From assembly GCA_000431775.1 (NCBI GenBank), contig FR888233.1:59621-114063 (forward strand): DNA of 54,443 nt, in the 5' to 3' direction. The stretch comes from Clostridium sp. CAG:413. GTDB lineage: Bacteria > Bacillota > Clostridia > Oscillospirales > Acutalibacteraceae. A program made the translations under genes and the position numbers. Below the pieces are notes generated by a model. That model had not been told where the DNA came from. It ran no database searches and was given only the letters and a program-made list of their open reading frames with translations. How positions within the stretch are numbered: the stretch's first letter is position 1; every line of letters begins with the position of its first letter. Below, piece by piece: positions 32,961 through 40,907 of this stretch.

Positions 32961-33338
32961 ATGGCATCCGAAAAAATCACTGCTATAATCGAAGAACTCA
33001 AAGTTCTTACCGTTCTTGAGCTTTCCGAGCTCGTTCACGCTGTTGAGGAAGAGTTCGGCGTTTCCGCCGCTGCCGCTGTTGCTGTTGCTGCTCCCGCAGA
33101 TGCAGGCGCTGCTGCCGCTGAGGAGAAGACCGAGTTCGACGTCATCCTTGCTGAGGTTGGCGCTGAGAAGATCAAGGTCATCAAGGCTGTCCGTGAGCTT
33201 ACCGGTCTCGGCCTTGCTGAGGCTAAGGCTGTTGTTGACGGCGCTCCCAAGGCTGTCAAGGAAGGCGTTTCCAAGGAAGACGCTGAGGCTGCTAAGGCAA
33301 AGCTTGAAGAAGTCGGCGCAAAGGTCGAGCTTAAGTAA
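32961..33338 (+). CDS. rplL: Large ribosomal subunit protein L7/L12
   Basis: 125 residues. N-terminal dimerisation helix, an Ala-rich hinge ([20 protein letters not shown]) and the C-terminal factor-binding domain with [21 protein letters not shown]. Recruits translation GTPases. Last gene of the group, closed by a terminator; rpoB, which usually follows, is absent here. Confidence 0.98.
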   Translation: MASEKITAIIEELKVLTVLELSELVHAVEEEFGVSAAAAVAVAAPADAGAAAAEEKTEFDVILAEVGAEKIKVIKAVRELTGLGLAEAKAVVDGAPKAVKEGVSKEDAEAAKAKLEEVGAKVELK

Positions 33339-33358
33339 TTCAGCTTTAACTCAATCAT

Positions 33359-33387
33359 GCGATCCCGTGCAAACGGGGTCGCATTTT
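33359..33387 (+). terminator. Intrinsic terminator after rplL
   Basis: Perfect 10-bp stem GCGATCCCGT / ACGGGGTCGC (one G-T pair), 4-base loop, T run. Confidence 0.88.
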
Positions 33388-33473
33388 TGCGTTTAAATGT
33401 CGGTTTTATGCGGGTGTGCCGTTAAAAATCCGCACTTGCCTACGCCTAATTTTATACGAGGGAGTACGAGTTG

Positions 33474-33511
33474 TCAGCGGGAATTCGCCTTCTCCTTGAG
33501 GCGACCGCTGA
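33474..33511. repeat. Two-stem intergenic hairpin
   Basis: TCAGCGG pairs perfectly with CCGCTGA and inside it TCGCC pairs with GGCGA, with a 4-base bulge. No T run on either side. Confidence 0.65.
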
Positions 33512-33516
33512 TTAAA

Positions 33517-33615
33517 ACGAAGTTATGCTTATCGGCAAGATATGTTGCCGCCGAAAATGTCCGAAAGCGCAGGTAATACTTTGTGTATTAATGAGCATTT
33601 CGGGTGTTAAGCGGC
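33517..33615. repeat. Dispersed hairpin-forming intergenic repeat, copy B
   Basis: Related to 23675-23774. Inner stem TAATAC/GTATTA around TTTGT, outer arms TCCGAAA/TTTCGGG and TTGCCGC/GCGGCAG. The whole can fold as one long hairpin. Confidence 0.7.
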
Positions 33616-33660
33616 AGCTTCCTCAAAACGGATCCTAAGCGGTAAGCAATACTTTTAATA
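33615..33660. repeat. Short intergenic repeat, copy 1
   Basis: About 80% identical over 42 bases to 36473-36517; shared core CCTAAG.GG.AAGCAA. It directly abuts copy B of the hairpin repeat. Confidence 0.6.
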
Positions 33661-33818
33661 AAAAATTTGCGTTGCTTCAGTGAGTGAGAGCAGACTGTTC
33701 AAAATCATTGCCGCCGCACAAATCCCAACGCAAAGTCAAAAATTTTTCCTGCTTTTGTCTTGATTTTTCATATATAATCAAATATAATTTAATTACCACA
33801 AATCAAGGAGGTTTTCTC

Positions 33819-36326
33819 GTGAAGATCAAGAAAATTCTGTCACTGCTGCTGTGCCTTTGCATGATAGCCGGCTTCATTCCTTTTGTTGCCAAAAAGGCCG
33901 AGGCCGCGACCGCCCCCACCGACATTTACGGCAATGCGTGGGCTGAGTCCCGCTTCGCTCTGTGGGAGGACGGCAGGACGAAGTTCGACGGCACAAACCG
34001 TGTGATCATCTGGTCCGGCAAATTTCAGTTCTACGGCAGCGAGCTGCTCAGCGGCAAATATCCCGTCTGCACCCCCGGTTATTTTTCTCCCGACAACACT
34101 TGGTTTGTCAATCAGACCGATAACCTCGGCGACAAACACAACTATATGACTGTTCGCTTTGACAAGCTGGATCAAACATGGTTCCTTAAATACAAGGATA
34201 CCACGAGCAACGCCGACCGCTACACCATCTGCCTGAGCGACGGCAAGACTTATCTCAAGGACAGCTCCAATGCCGTTAACGGCAAGCTCTCCGTCACCAC
34301 CGATGAGAGCGATGCCACATGGTGGGATATCCGTAATGATAAAAGAGAGGGCGACGAGCATTATTACTACTCGATCGGCAAGGATAAATCCGGCCAAGAC
34401 CCTCACATCATGACCAATAATGAAAGTGACGGACGCAGGAGCCTTGACTGCTCGCTTTCGACCACTTCTTATTTCAGCATATTGGTCGAAATGCCGTGGT
34501 ACACCACCACCTTCCACAATGAGAACGGCAGCACCTATAAGCAGGATACCCGCCAAGTGGGCACTTTTAAAGCCCCCGCAAGCCCCGCGGATAAGACGGG
34601 CTACACCTTCGCGGGCTGGACGGATGTAAAGGGCAGCACAAGGGTCATATATAAGACCCTTGACGATATCAAGCCCACAAGCTCTAAGGATTATTACCCC
34701 GTTTACACCCCCAACAGCTACACCGTCAGATTCTACTCCGACAGCGACCTCCTCGGCGATTATGTTGAGCAGAGCTTCACCTACGATGCCGAGCAGGCTC
34801 TTAAAATGAATACCTTCACCTCCCCCACCGGAGGCTTCAAGAATTGGAAGGACGCCGCAGACGGCTCGAAGACCTATGAAAACGGTCAGACCGTTAAGAA
34901 TCTCACCGCCGAGGACGGCGCGACGGTCACCCTCTACGCCGAGTGGAACGAATATTTCTACACCGTCGCATTCAGCGGCAACTACGGCACAGGCAGCGTC
35001 CCATCAAAGCGCGTCAGATATTCCGAGCTCTTCACCCTGCCCGACGGCACAGAATTCACGAGAGAAAACTATAAATTTATCGGCTGGAACACCAAGGCCG
35101 ACGGCTCAGGCAACGGCTATTCGGCAGGCGAATCCGTCAGCAGGCTCACCACCGAGAGAAACGGTCACGTGACTCTCTACGCCATCTGGGAGGCTCAGCA
35201 CGTCCACTCCGTCGGCGAATGGGAGACCGTTAAGGACGCCACCTGCACCGAGGTCGGGCGCAGAGTCCGCAAGTGCGAGACCTGCGGCGTGACCCTCGAG
35301 GAGGAGACCGTTGCCGCTACCGGTCACACCGACGGCGCATGGATAACCATCCGCGAGCCCTCCTGCGTTGACCCCGGCGAAAAGATATGCAAATGCATAA
35401 ATTGCGGCGAAATATGCAAATCCGAAAGACTTGACCCCCTCGGCCACTCCGAGGATACATACTCGATAGTTGAGAGAGAAGCCTCCTGCAACGGCGAGGG
35501 CGAAAAGGTCTGGTACTGCGGCAGATGCAATAAGCCCATCAGGACCGAGGCAGTCTCCTCCACGGGTCACAAAGAGGGCAGCGCACAGGTCAAGGTCATC
35601 CCGACCTGCACCGTTGACGGCGTGAACGTCGTCAAGTGTGAGAATTGCGGCATTGTTATCAGAGAAGAAAAAGTCGCCGCCCTCGGTCACAAGCCCGGCG
35701 CCTTCATCACCGAGAAGCAGGCCTCCTGCGGTGAAACGGGGCTTAAAATTCAGAAGTGCGAGACCTGCGGAGTTACCCTTGCCGAGGAGATCATTCCCGC
35801 GACGGGTCACACCGAGGGCACGTGGATAACAACCCTTGAGCCGACCTGTGTAAATCCCGGCGAGAGAGTCTGCAAGTGCGTGAATTGCGGAGAGGTATGC
35901 AGATCTGAGAGACTTGACCCTGTCGGACACAAGCCCGGCAAGGCGGCGACCTGCGTTGACGATCAGACCTGCCTCACCTGCGGCGAAGTGCTTGAAAAGG
36001 CGGACGGCAGAAGCCACGTCATGAGCGAATGGACGACCAGCAAGGAAGCCGGATTCTTCACCGAGAGACAGGAGAGACGGTTCTGCCTCGCCTGCAACGG
36101 AGAGGAAGAATTCAGATATGTCAGCGGCACCGCGGGCTGCCACAAATATTTCCCGCATGTCGACGGCGACAACTGCGGAGCCTGCAACGTGCTCCACAAT
36201 GTCAACGCTTTCTTCAGAGGCGTTGCAAAGGTGTTCGGATTCATCATCTTCGGCAATATCGGCACCAATATCCTCTTCCCCTGGCTCCATAAACACTTCC
36301 ACCATTGGTTCAACCCCAATAAATAA
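33819..36326 (+). CDS. Large secreted protein with Listeria-Bacteroides repeats and CxxC/GH repeats
   Basis: 835 residues from GTG at 33819 with AAGGAGG 7 bases upstream. Signal peptide (about 1-31, ending KKAEAA). Residues about 35-225 form an unrecognised Trp/Asp-rich domain. Residues about 226-465 hold three InlB-type (Flg_new) repeats marked by GYTFAGWTD, FKNWKDAADG and YKFIGWNTKADGSG with a final LYAIW. From about 468 come seven or more CT..G...CE.CG......GH repeats like those at 17920-20016. The C-terminal 45 residues are hydrophobic with ILFPWLHKHFHHWFNPNK. Probably a surface or adhesin-like protein; not an enzyme as far as visible. It has its own terminator. Confidence 0.83.
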   Translation: MKIKKILSLLLCLCMIAGFIPFVAKKAEAATAPTDIYGNAWAESRFALWEDGRTKFDGTNRVIIWSGKFQFYGSELLSGKYPVCTPGYFSPDNTWFVNQTDNLGDKHNYMTVRFDKLDQTWFLKYKDTTSNADRYTICLSDGKTYLKDSSNAVNGKLSVTTDESDATWWDIRNDKREGDEHYYYSIGKDKSGQDPHIMTNNESDGRRSLDCSLSTTSYFSILVEMPWYTTTFHNENGSTYKQDTRQVGTFKAPASPADKTGYTFAGWTDVKGSTRVIYKTLDDIKPTSSKDYYPVYTPNSYTVRFYSDSDLLGDYVEQSFTYDAEQALKMNTFTSPTGGFKNWKDAADGSKTYENGQTVKNLTAEDGATVTLYAEWNEYFYTVAFSGNYGTGSVPSKRVRYSELFTLPDGTEFTRENYKFIGWNTKADGSGNGYSAGESVSRLTTERNGHVTLYAIWEAQHVHSVGEWETVKDATCTEVGRRVRKCETCGVTLEEETVAATGHTDGAWITIREPSCVDPGEKICKCINCGEICKSERLDPLGHSEDTYSIVEREASCNGEGEKVWYCGRCNKPIRTEAVSSTGHKEGSAQVKVIPTCTVDGVNVVKCENCGIVIREEKVAALGHKPGAFITEKQASCGETGLKIQKCETCGVTLAEEIIPATGHTEGTWITTLEPTCVNPGERVCKCVNCGEVCRSERLDPVGHKPGKAATCVDDQTCLTCGEVLEKADGRSHVMSEWTTSKEAGFFTERQERRFCLACNGEEEFRYVSGTAGCHKYFPHVDGDNCGACNVLHNVNAFFRGVAKVFGFIIFGNIGTNILFPWLHKHFHHWFNPNK

Positions 36327-36341
36327 TTTGACCCGCAGATC

Positions 36342-36380
36342 ACCCCGGGACTGTCACTTCTTCGACAGCCCCGGGGTTTA
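36342..36380 (+). terminator. Terminator of the second repeat protein
   Basis: Stem ACCCCGGGACTGTC / GACAGCCCCGGGGT with one mismatch region, 9-base loop, short T tract. Confidence 0.78.
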
Positions 36381-36472
36381 CTGTTGATTGCGTCGCGTAT
36401 GATCAATAACTCATATTTCCCTGCCCGCTTTTTGCTTTCGTGTCCATTTTTTGTTGACTGGTGCACTACGGA

Positions 36473-36517
36473 CAGCTCCCTCAAGAAGGAGCCTAAGAGG
36501 CAAGCAACGGTTTTATA
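36473..36517. repeat. Short intergenic repeat, copy 2
   Basis: Related to 33615-33660; contains CAGCTCCCTCAAGAAGGAGC, which can form its own hairpin. Confidence 0.6.
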
Positions 36518-36536
36518 CCCCGCAAACTATCCGTTT

Positions 36537-36568
36537 AAAAAGCAAAAGCCGCCGTGGTTCGCGGCGGC
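36537..36568 (-). terminator. Terminator of the microprotein transcript
   Basis: Perfect 7-bp stem GCCGCCG / CGGCGGC; on the minus strand it is followed by TTTTGCTTTTT. Confidence 0.8.
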
Positions 36569-36653
36569 GGATTGCTGTAAAATCGAAAGGAAAGCCATCT
36601 ATATTTATTCCCCAGAGCGTTTGCTTTATACCCGTTATACAAGAAAAACCAAA

Positions 36654-36746
36654 TCAATATCTGAAAGCGACCTGCTCCTCTTTCTCGCCCGAAAAAACAC
36701 ACATTGAGACCGTAAGTCCCAAAACTATAGCTGCAAAAAATGCCAT
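36654..36746 (-). CDS. 30-residue membrane microprotein, copy 2
   Basis: Thirty codons plus stop, with GGAGGG 8 bases before the ATG. The peptide begins MAFFAAIVLGLTVSMCVFSG, a single membrane segment, and ends EKEEQVAFRY, a charged tail. It differs from the copy at 36793-36885 at only two residues (positions 3 and 6), while seven other codons differ silently. That pattern indicates selection on the peptide. It lies 46 bases after the stop of the upstream copy (counting on the minus strand) and about 85 bases before a terminator. I do not recognise a family. Candidates are a small regulator of a membrane complex or a type I toxin-like peptide; the conserved hydrophilic tail speaks slightly for the former. 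Confidence 0.78.
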   Translation of the reverse strand: MAFFAAIVLGLTVSMCVFSGEKEEQVAFRY

Positions 36747-36792
36747 CTTAAATACCCTCCTAAATCCGAATTATACGAGAATCCTCAGTCGC

Positions 36793-36885
36793 TCAATATC
36801 TGAAAGCGACCTGCTCCTCTTTCTCACCCGAGAAAACACACATCGAAACCGTAAGCCCTAAAACTATAACTGCGAAAACTGCCAT
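36793..36885 (-). CDS. 30-residue membrane microprotein, copy 1
   Basis: Thirty codons plus stop, with an excellent GAGGAGGA site 8 bases before the ATG. The peptide starts MAVFAVIVLGLTVSMCVFSG and ends EKEEQVAFRY: one hydrophobic segment with a Cys in it, then a charged tail. It is the first of two tandem copies on one short transcript. A -10 box TAGAAT lies at 36941-36946 (minus) and a perfect 6-bp hairpin (CTCAGC/GCTGAG, 36910-36925) sits in the leader just before the ribosome site. The neighbouring rpe and repeat-protein genes are on the other strand, so this is an independent unit. Function unknown. Confidence 0.8.
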   Translation of the reverse strand: MAVFAVIVLGLTVSMCVFSGEKEEQVAFRY

Positions 36886-36909
36886 CTTATTTTTCCTCCT
36901 CATTATTTG

Positions 36910-36946
36910 CTCAGCGTTTGCTGAGTTATCTTATGTCTGTATTCTA
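36910..36946 (-). promoter_or_regulatory. -10 region and leader hairpin of the microprotein unit
   Basis: On the minus strand TGTGATAGAAT gives an extended -10 (TAGAAT, 36941-36946); no clear -35. The leader hairpin CTCAGC-AAAC-GCTGAG is at 36910-36925. Confidence 0.5.
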
Positions 36947-37060
36947 TCACAAAAAAATCTAAGAAAAAAGTAGCTAAAATTCTAAGAATTTATTAAGATG
37001 CTCGAATTCGGTCGGTACGGCCCGCAAAAAATTAAACTTGTGTGAACTCGGCCTAATATG

Positions 37061-37089
37061 TTGACCTGCGGGCGCAAAACTGTTATAAT
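37061..37089 (+). promoter_or_regulatory. Promoter of rpe
   Basis: TTGACC, 17-bp spacer, TATAAT, 59 bases before the start. Confidence 0.85.
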
Positions 37090-37148
37090 AAACTATCTAT
37101 CAATATCTATAATTAATTTTTTAAGGCAGTGTCGAAAGGCGGTATACT

Positions 37149-37805
37149 ATGATAAAAATATCCCCGTCAGTGCTTGCAAGCGATTTCTCACGTCTGGGCG
37201 AGGAAGCGGCAAAAATGGAGAAGTGCGGTGCGGATTATCTGCACCTTGACGTGATGGACGGGCATTTTGTGCCGAATATCACCTTCGGTGCGCCCGTTAT
37301 CAAAAGTATAAGAAAAAAGGCAGGGCTTGTCTTTGACGTTCATCTGATGATAAGCGAGCCGCTGAAATATATCGAGGATTTTGCAAAGGCCGGCGCGGAT
37401 ATAATCACTTTCCATATCGAAAGCGATTCACCGGCGGAAGAGACCGTTGACAAAATCCTTGCCTGCGGCTGCAAGGCGGGCGTGAGCGTGAAGCCTGCGA
37501 CCCCCGCACAGGAGCTTTTCCCTTATCTCGACAAGCTCTCGATGGCGCTTGTGATGACGGTGGAGCCGGGCTTCGGCGGGCAGTCCTTTATGCCCGAGAC
37601 GATGGAAAAAGTCAAAGCCCTGCGCCGTGAAGCTCAGCGCAGGGGCATTGATCTTGATATTCAGGTGGACGGCGGCATCAACGCCTCGACCGTCGCAGTT
37701 GCGGCAAAGGCGGGCGCTAATGTGTTCGTCGCAGGCAGCGCCGTATTCGGCGCGGAGGACCCCGCCGCGGCTATCGCCGAGCTGAGGGAGCTTGCGGCTC
37801 AATGA
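37149..37805 (+). CDS. rpe: Ribulose-phosphate 3-epimerase
   Basis: 218 residues, usual length. Motifs: ISPSVLASDFSRLGEEA, LHLDVMDGHFVPNITFGAPV (metal-binding His and Asp), FDVHLMI, TFHIES, VMTVEPGFGGQSFMPE and DIQVDGGINAST. It interconverts ribulose 5-phosphate and xylulose 5-phosphate. Its 3' end overlaps that of the convergent MecA-like gene by seven bases, with no terminator between them. Confidence 0.97.
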   Translation: MIKISPSVLASDFSRLGEEAAKMEKCGADYLHLDVMDGHFVPNITFGAPVIKSIRKKAGLVFDVHLMISEPLKYIEDFAKAGADIITFHIESDSPAEETVDKILACGCKAGVSVKPATPAQELFPYLDKLSMALVMTVEPGFGGQSFMPETMEKVKALRREAQRRGIDLDIQVDGGINASTVAVAAKAGANVFVAGSAVFGAEDPAAAIAELRELAAQ

Positions 37806-38359
37806 GTCAGCACTCCGAGCGCATTATGCCCTATGAGCAGCCGCCAATGCTCCTTTGTGAATTCGCAGGCGGCCTTGTCGCTGCTCTGGGAGGAGCTGAA
37901 TTCGGCAAAGTGGCTCTTTATCGGCGCCATTTCAGCCTGTGGAGTGAGAATAAGTCGGTATTTGCCCTCGCTTTCATACAGGCTGCTGTCGGCGGTGCCG
38001 CCCGTGCAGCTTTCGGCGGCGCGGTAGAGGTCGTCAAGGCTTGAGAATTCGCACAGCAGCGCCTGATCCTGCTTCCTGAGCGTTGAGCGCAGGCAAAGTC
38101 GGCTGCGGCGCTCGTCAAGCAGGGTGAAGCAAAGCACGCATCCGCCGGCGCTCTTTGGCGAGGCCTCTATCACCATGCGGTGAGAGGGGTCAAGATCGCG
38201 CCCGAGCGCCTTGCCCGCGGCGTCAAGCACCGTCCAGATGACGCGGCGTGTTTCTATTGTGGAATAATCCATATCCTCGTATGTAATGTCCAGCTCCCGC
38301 AGATCCTCGTCGGTCAGGTCAACTATGATCCTGTCCTCGGCAGGAGAATTTATTTTCAT
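37799..38359 (-). CDS. MecA-like adaptor protein
   Basis: 186 residues from the ATG at 38359 (GGAGG site). The N-terminal domain has the MecA pattern DRIIVDLTDEDLRELDITYEDMDYST. The C-terminal domain has LYESEGKYRLIL and ends with AACEFTKEHWRLLIGHNALGVL, matching the ClpC-binding end of MecA/YpbH. MecA proteins deliver substrates to the ClpCP protease. The middle linker and the divergent C-terminal sequence make it a distant member. Converges with rpe with interleaved stop codons. Confidence 0.8.
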   Translation of the reverse strand: MKINSPAEDRIIVDLTDEDLRELDITYEDMDYSTIETRRVIWTVLDAAGKALGRDLDPSHRMVIEASPKSAGGCVLCFTLLDERRSRLCLRSTLRKQDQALLCEFSSLDDLYRAAESCTGGTADSSLYESEGKYRLILTPQAEMAPIKSHFAEFSSSQSSDKAACEFTKEHWRLLIGHNALGVLTH

Positions 38360-38465
38360 ATTCGATTCCTCCTTCGGCAGCAATGAAATAAGTCGCTATT
38401 AATATAATATGTTTTTGCTCTAAAGTATGCAATGAATAAATAATGGAATTTCAGAGGTGACAGCC

Positions 38466-39459
38466 TTGGCTGAAAACGCCGTTAAACAGAATAAAGTCAA
38501 GAATTCGCGCATTTTCGGTGATTATCTGATAATGCTTGTTGCTCCGCTTGTGATAGCCGTGTGGTATTACGGGGCGCGGGCGGTGTATGCGGCTGCCGCT
38601 GCCGTGGCGGGGGCAATGATAACCGATATCGCCGCGAATCTAATCATCCGCAAGCAATACCGCCTCAAGGATCTGAGCAGCGTTTATATCGGCGCCGCCA
38701 TAGCGGCGATGATGCCTGCGGGCATCCCGCTGTATATCCCCGCTATGGCTGCGGCGTTTGCCGTGCTTGCGGTCAAGATACCGTTCGGCGGCGGGCTGAG
38801 AGCGCCGTTCTCGCCTGTTGCGGCGGGTTTCGCCTTCGCCTGCGTCTGCTTTAAGGAGCAGATATTTGATTATTCCTATAATTCCGTCGATAAGCTGCTC
38901 GGCAGCGCTTCGCTCGGCTCGCTCCTTGCGAAGGGCAACTCCGTGCGGCTGAATTCGGTCAACCTCTTTGATATAGTCAGCGGCAATGTCGCAGGCCCCA
39001 TGGCTACGGGCTGCGGCATAGTGCTGATAGCCTGCTGCGCCTACCTCTTTGTCAGGCGGCGCAAGGCTCTGCTTGCAACGGCGGGATTTATAGTGACCTG
39101 CGCCGTTTTTGCCGCTGTTTTCCCGAGGATCAACGCCTCGGCGATAACGAGCGTTGTGCTGGAGCTTTCGTCAGGCTCGCTGATCTTTGCGGGCGTATCC
39201 CTGCTGACCGACCTTGCGACTCTGTCGAAGAGCAGCGCCGTGAGCGACTCTGCCGAAGAGCAGCGCCGTGAGGGTGATATACGGGGCGGTCTGCGGCGTT
39301 ATCTGCATGACGATGCGCCGCCTGGGCGCTTATGAGGAGCCCGTGTGCTTCGCCGTGCTGCTTGCAAACGGACTGAGACCCGTCATGGAGTCCGCGCTCG
39401 GCAACGCCTTCTCAAAGGGCGCAAAGTCGAAACCCGTTAAGGTGGTGGCAGGCAAATGA
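38466..39459 (+). pseudogene. rnfD: RnfD/NqrB-like membrane subunit, frame broken by a 28-bp tandem duplication
   Basis: Likely starts at TTG 38466, since the GTG at 38457 overlaps the AGAGG site. About nine membrane segments. The family pattern is visible: a FGGGLRAPFSPVAAGFAFA-type NPALAARAF region, SGNVAGPMATGCGIVLIACCAYL, and RVIYGAVCGVICMTMRRLGAYEE at the end. The flavin attachment motif SGAT is not intact (GSASLGS aligns there, with Ser in place of Thr). At 39216-39243 and 39244-39271 a 28-bp unit occurs twice with one T/C difference, shifting the frame; the rest continues in another frame to 39459. Deleting one unit restores TLSKSSAVRVIYGAV. The next gene overlaps by four bases. Confidence 0.82.
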
Positions 39460-40307
39460 ACGAAAAAGATTTGACCTTTAAGAATATATTTATCAAGGGC
39501 GCGGTCATATTCAACCCCGTGCTCGTGCAGTTTGCGGGTCTGTGCCCCGTGGTGGCGGCGTCGGCCACGCTCAAGAGCGCCGTCATCCTCTCAGCCGTGA
39601 TGTTTGTCGACCTGACGGTCGTGTGCGTCATAGCGAGCGCACTGCTCAAAAAAATTCCCCGCTGGGTCAGGATGCCGATATACCTGCTCCTCGGTCTTGC
39701 GATAATCTGCCCGCTTCTCTATTATATCGAGAACGCGACTCTGACCGATCTGAGCCTCAGCATGAAGATATATATCCCGCTGATAGCCGTCAACTCGATA
39801 ACCGCCGTGCATTGCGAGCAATTCGCCGTCAAAAACAGCGTAAAGGCCGCGTTCTATGATGCGGCGACGGTTGGATTGGGTGCAGCCGCGGTATTCATCG
39901 TCTGCGGCGCGGTGCGCGAGATACTCGGCTCCGGCTCGATAGCGGGCATCCCCGTGCATATCCCCGTCACATTCAGGGGAGCCGCTCTGCCGTTCGGTTG
40001 CCTGATACTTTTGGGCTTCCTCTCGGCGCTTCTCAGGGCGTTCACGAGGAAGTATTACCCCGAATCCTTTGATATCAGCGGCAGGAAGCTCAAGGAGTCA
40101 AAGCCCGCCGCCCCCGAGAAGGCGTCCGCACCGAAACCGAAGCCTCAGCCGCAGCCGAAGTCGCAGCCCGCAAAGGCGGAGGAGCCTGTGCAGGTCGATA
40201 TAATTAAAACCGAGGAGATCGCCGATATTTCCTTTGACGATTATGAGGAGCTGCTCCGCTCGATAGAGGAGGAGCTTAACGAGGTAAAGGGGGATGACGG
40301 CAAATGA
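39456..40307 (+). CDS. rnfE: RnfE-like membrane subunit with acidic C-terminal extension
   Basis: 283 residues. Residues 1-205 are a six-segment RnfE/NqrD-type membrane domain: FNPVLVQFAGLCPVVAAS (Cys30), IPLIAVNSITAVHCEQFA and VREILGSGSIAGIPV. In characterised Rnf the GxCP cysteine and the NC cysteine help bind a membrane [2Fe-2S] cluster; here the second is Ser114, with another Cys at 120. Residues 206-283 form a Pro/Lys-rich then acidic tail (EELLRSIEEELNEVKG) not found in ordinary RnfE. It overlaps rnfD and rnfA by four bases on each side, so translation is coupled. Confidence 0.88.
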   Translation: MNEKDLTFKNIFIKGAVIFNPVLVQFAGLCPVVAASATLKSAVILSAVMFVDLTVVCVIASALLKKIPRWVRMPIYLLLGLAIICPLLYYIENATLTDLSLSMKIYIPLIAVNSITAVHCEQFAVKNSVKAAFYDAATVGLGAAAVFIVCGAVREILGSGSIAGIPVHIPVTFRGAALPFGCLILLGFLSALLRAFTRKYYPESFDISGRKLKESKPAAPEKASAPKPKPQPQPKSQPAKAEEPVQVDIIKTEEIADISFDDYEELLRSIEEELNEVKGDDGK

Positions 40308-40897
40308 AAATAATATCGGATATGCTTGTCACCGCGCTTTACACGGTGTTTGTGCAGAATCTTGTGCTCAGCGCAGGTCTCGGCATGAGCGAGGCGATAA
40401 GAGTTTCGTCAAAACCCGGCACATTCGGCAGGCTTGCCGTGATGATATCGGGCTTCTCGGTGGTTACGAGCATAATTTGCAGCCTGCTTGACACGAGCGA
40501 GCTGCTTGCCGTCACGGGCTATGCGGGCAGAGCCGCCGTCTACGGCGGGGTGCTTGCCGCAGTCTATCTTGTCACGGCTTTCATCGCAAGATTTATCTTC
40601 AGAGCCGAGCCTAAATTCCTCGGCGTTCTCGGCGTTGCGGCGCTCAACACTCTGCTGCTCGCCGTGCCGTATATCAACAACTCCGCCGCCTATTCCTTTG
40701 CGGACAGCATCGGCTCTGGCATCGGCGCGGGCATAGCCTTTGTGCTTGCCGCGGCGCTGATAGGCAAGGGTGCGGAGCTGCTGAATTCAAACGACAGGAT
40801 CCCGCAGGTATTCAAGGGTGCGCCCGCCATGCTGCTGTATGTCGGCCTGCTTTCGCTCGCTTTTGCGGGATTCACCGATTCGACACTTTTCACATAA
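40304..40897 (+). CDS. rnfA: RnfA-like membrane subunit lacking the Fe-S cysteines
   Basis: 197 residues, normal RnfA/NqrE length, six membrane segments. LYTVFVQNLVLSAGLGMSEAIR corresponds to the family's NN.VL...G.CP region, with the Cys replaced (Gly-Met at 27-28), and VAALNTLLLAVPYIN corresponds to TNCAVLG, with Thr116 in place of Cys. FKGAPAMLLYVGLLSLAFAGF closes the protein as in RnfA. Without both cysteines it should not bind the membrane [2Fe-2S] centre. Coupled to rnfE by ATGA and followed 10 bases later by a small membrane protein. Confidence 0.86.
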   Translation: MKIISDMLVTALYTVFVQNLVLSAGLGMSEAIRVSSKPGTFGRLAVMISGFSVVTSIICSLLDTSELLAVTGYAGRAAVYGGVLAAVYLVTAFIARFIFRAEPKFLGVLGVAALNTLLLAVPYINNSAAYSFADSIGSGIGAGIAFVLAAALIGKGAELLNSNDRIPQVFKGAPAMLLYVGLLSLAFAGFTDSTLFT

Positions 40898-40907
40898 GAG
40901 GTTTGAT

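Larger units (their letters stand above)
33339..33818. other. Long intergenic region composed of small repeats and hairpins
   Basis: 480 bases without a gene. It holds the rplL terminator, a strong hairpin (33474-33511), copy B of the dispersed repeat (33517-33615), a segment shared with 36473-36517 (33615-33660), and the leader of the second repeat protein. Confidence 0.65.
36327..36653. other. Intergenic region between the repeat protein and the microprotein pair
   Basis: Holds two terminators (36342-36380 plus; 36537-36568 minus) and a short repeat (36473-36517). No gene seen; open frames here have no ribosome site or run through the terminator. Confidence 0.6.

Noticed and set aside
36530..36598. 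Possible third microprotein beginning MAF on the minus strand at 36598
   Set aside because: It runs through the terminator hairpin and shares only the first residues with the two real copies.
37802..38386. Plus-strand open frames over the MecA-like gene
   Set aside because: No ribosome sites, and the minus-strand protein has clear MecA-type motifs.
38457..38465. GTG at 38457 as the rnfD start
   Set aside because: The GTG overlaps the Shine-Dalgarno sequence AGAGG; the TTG at 38466 is correctly spaced.
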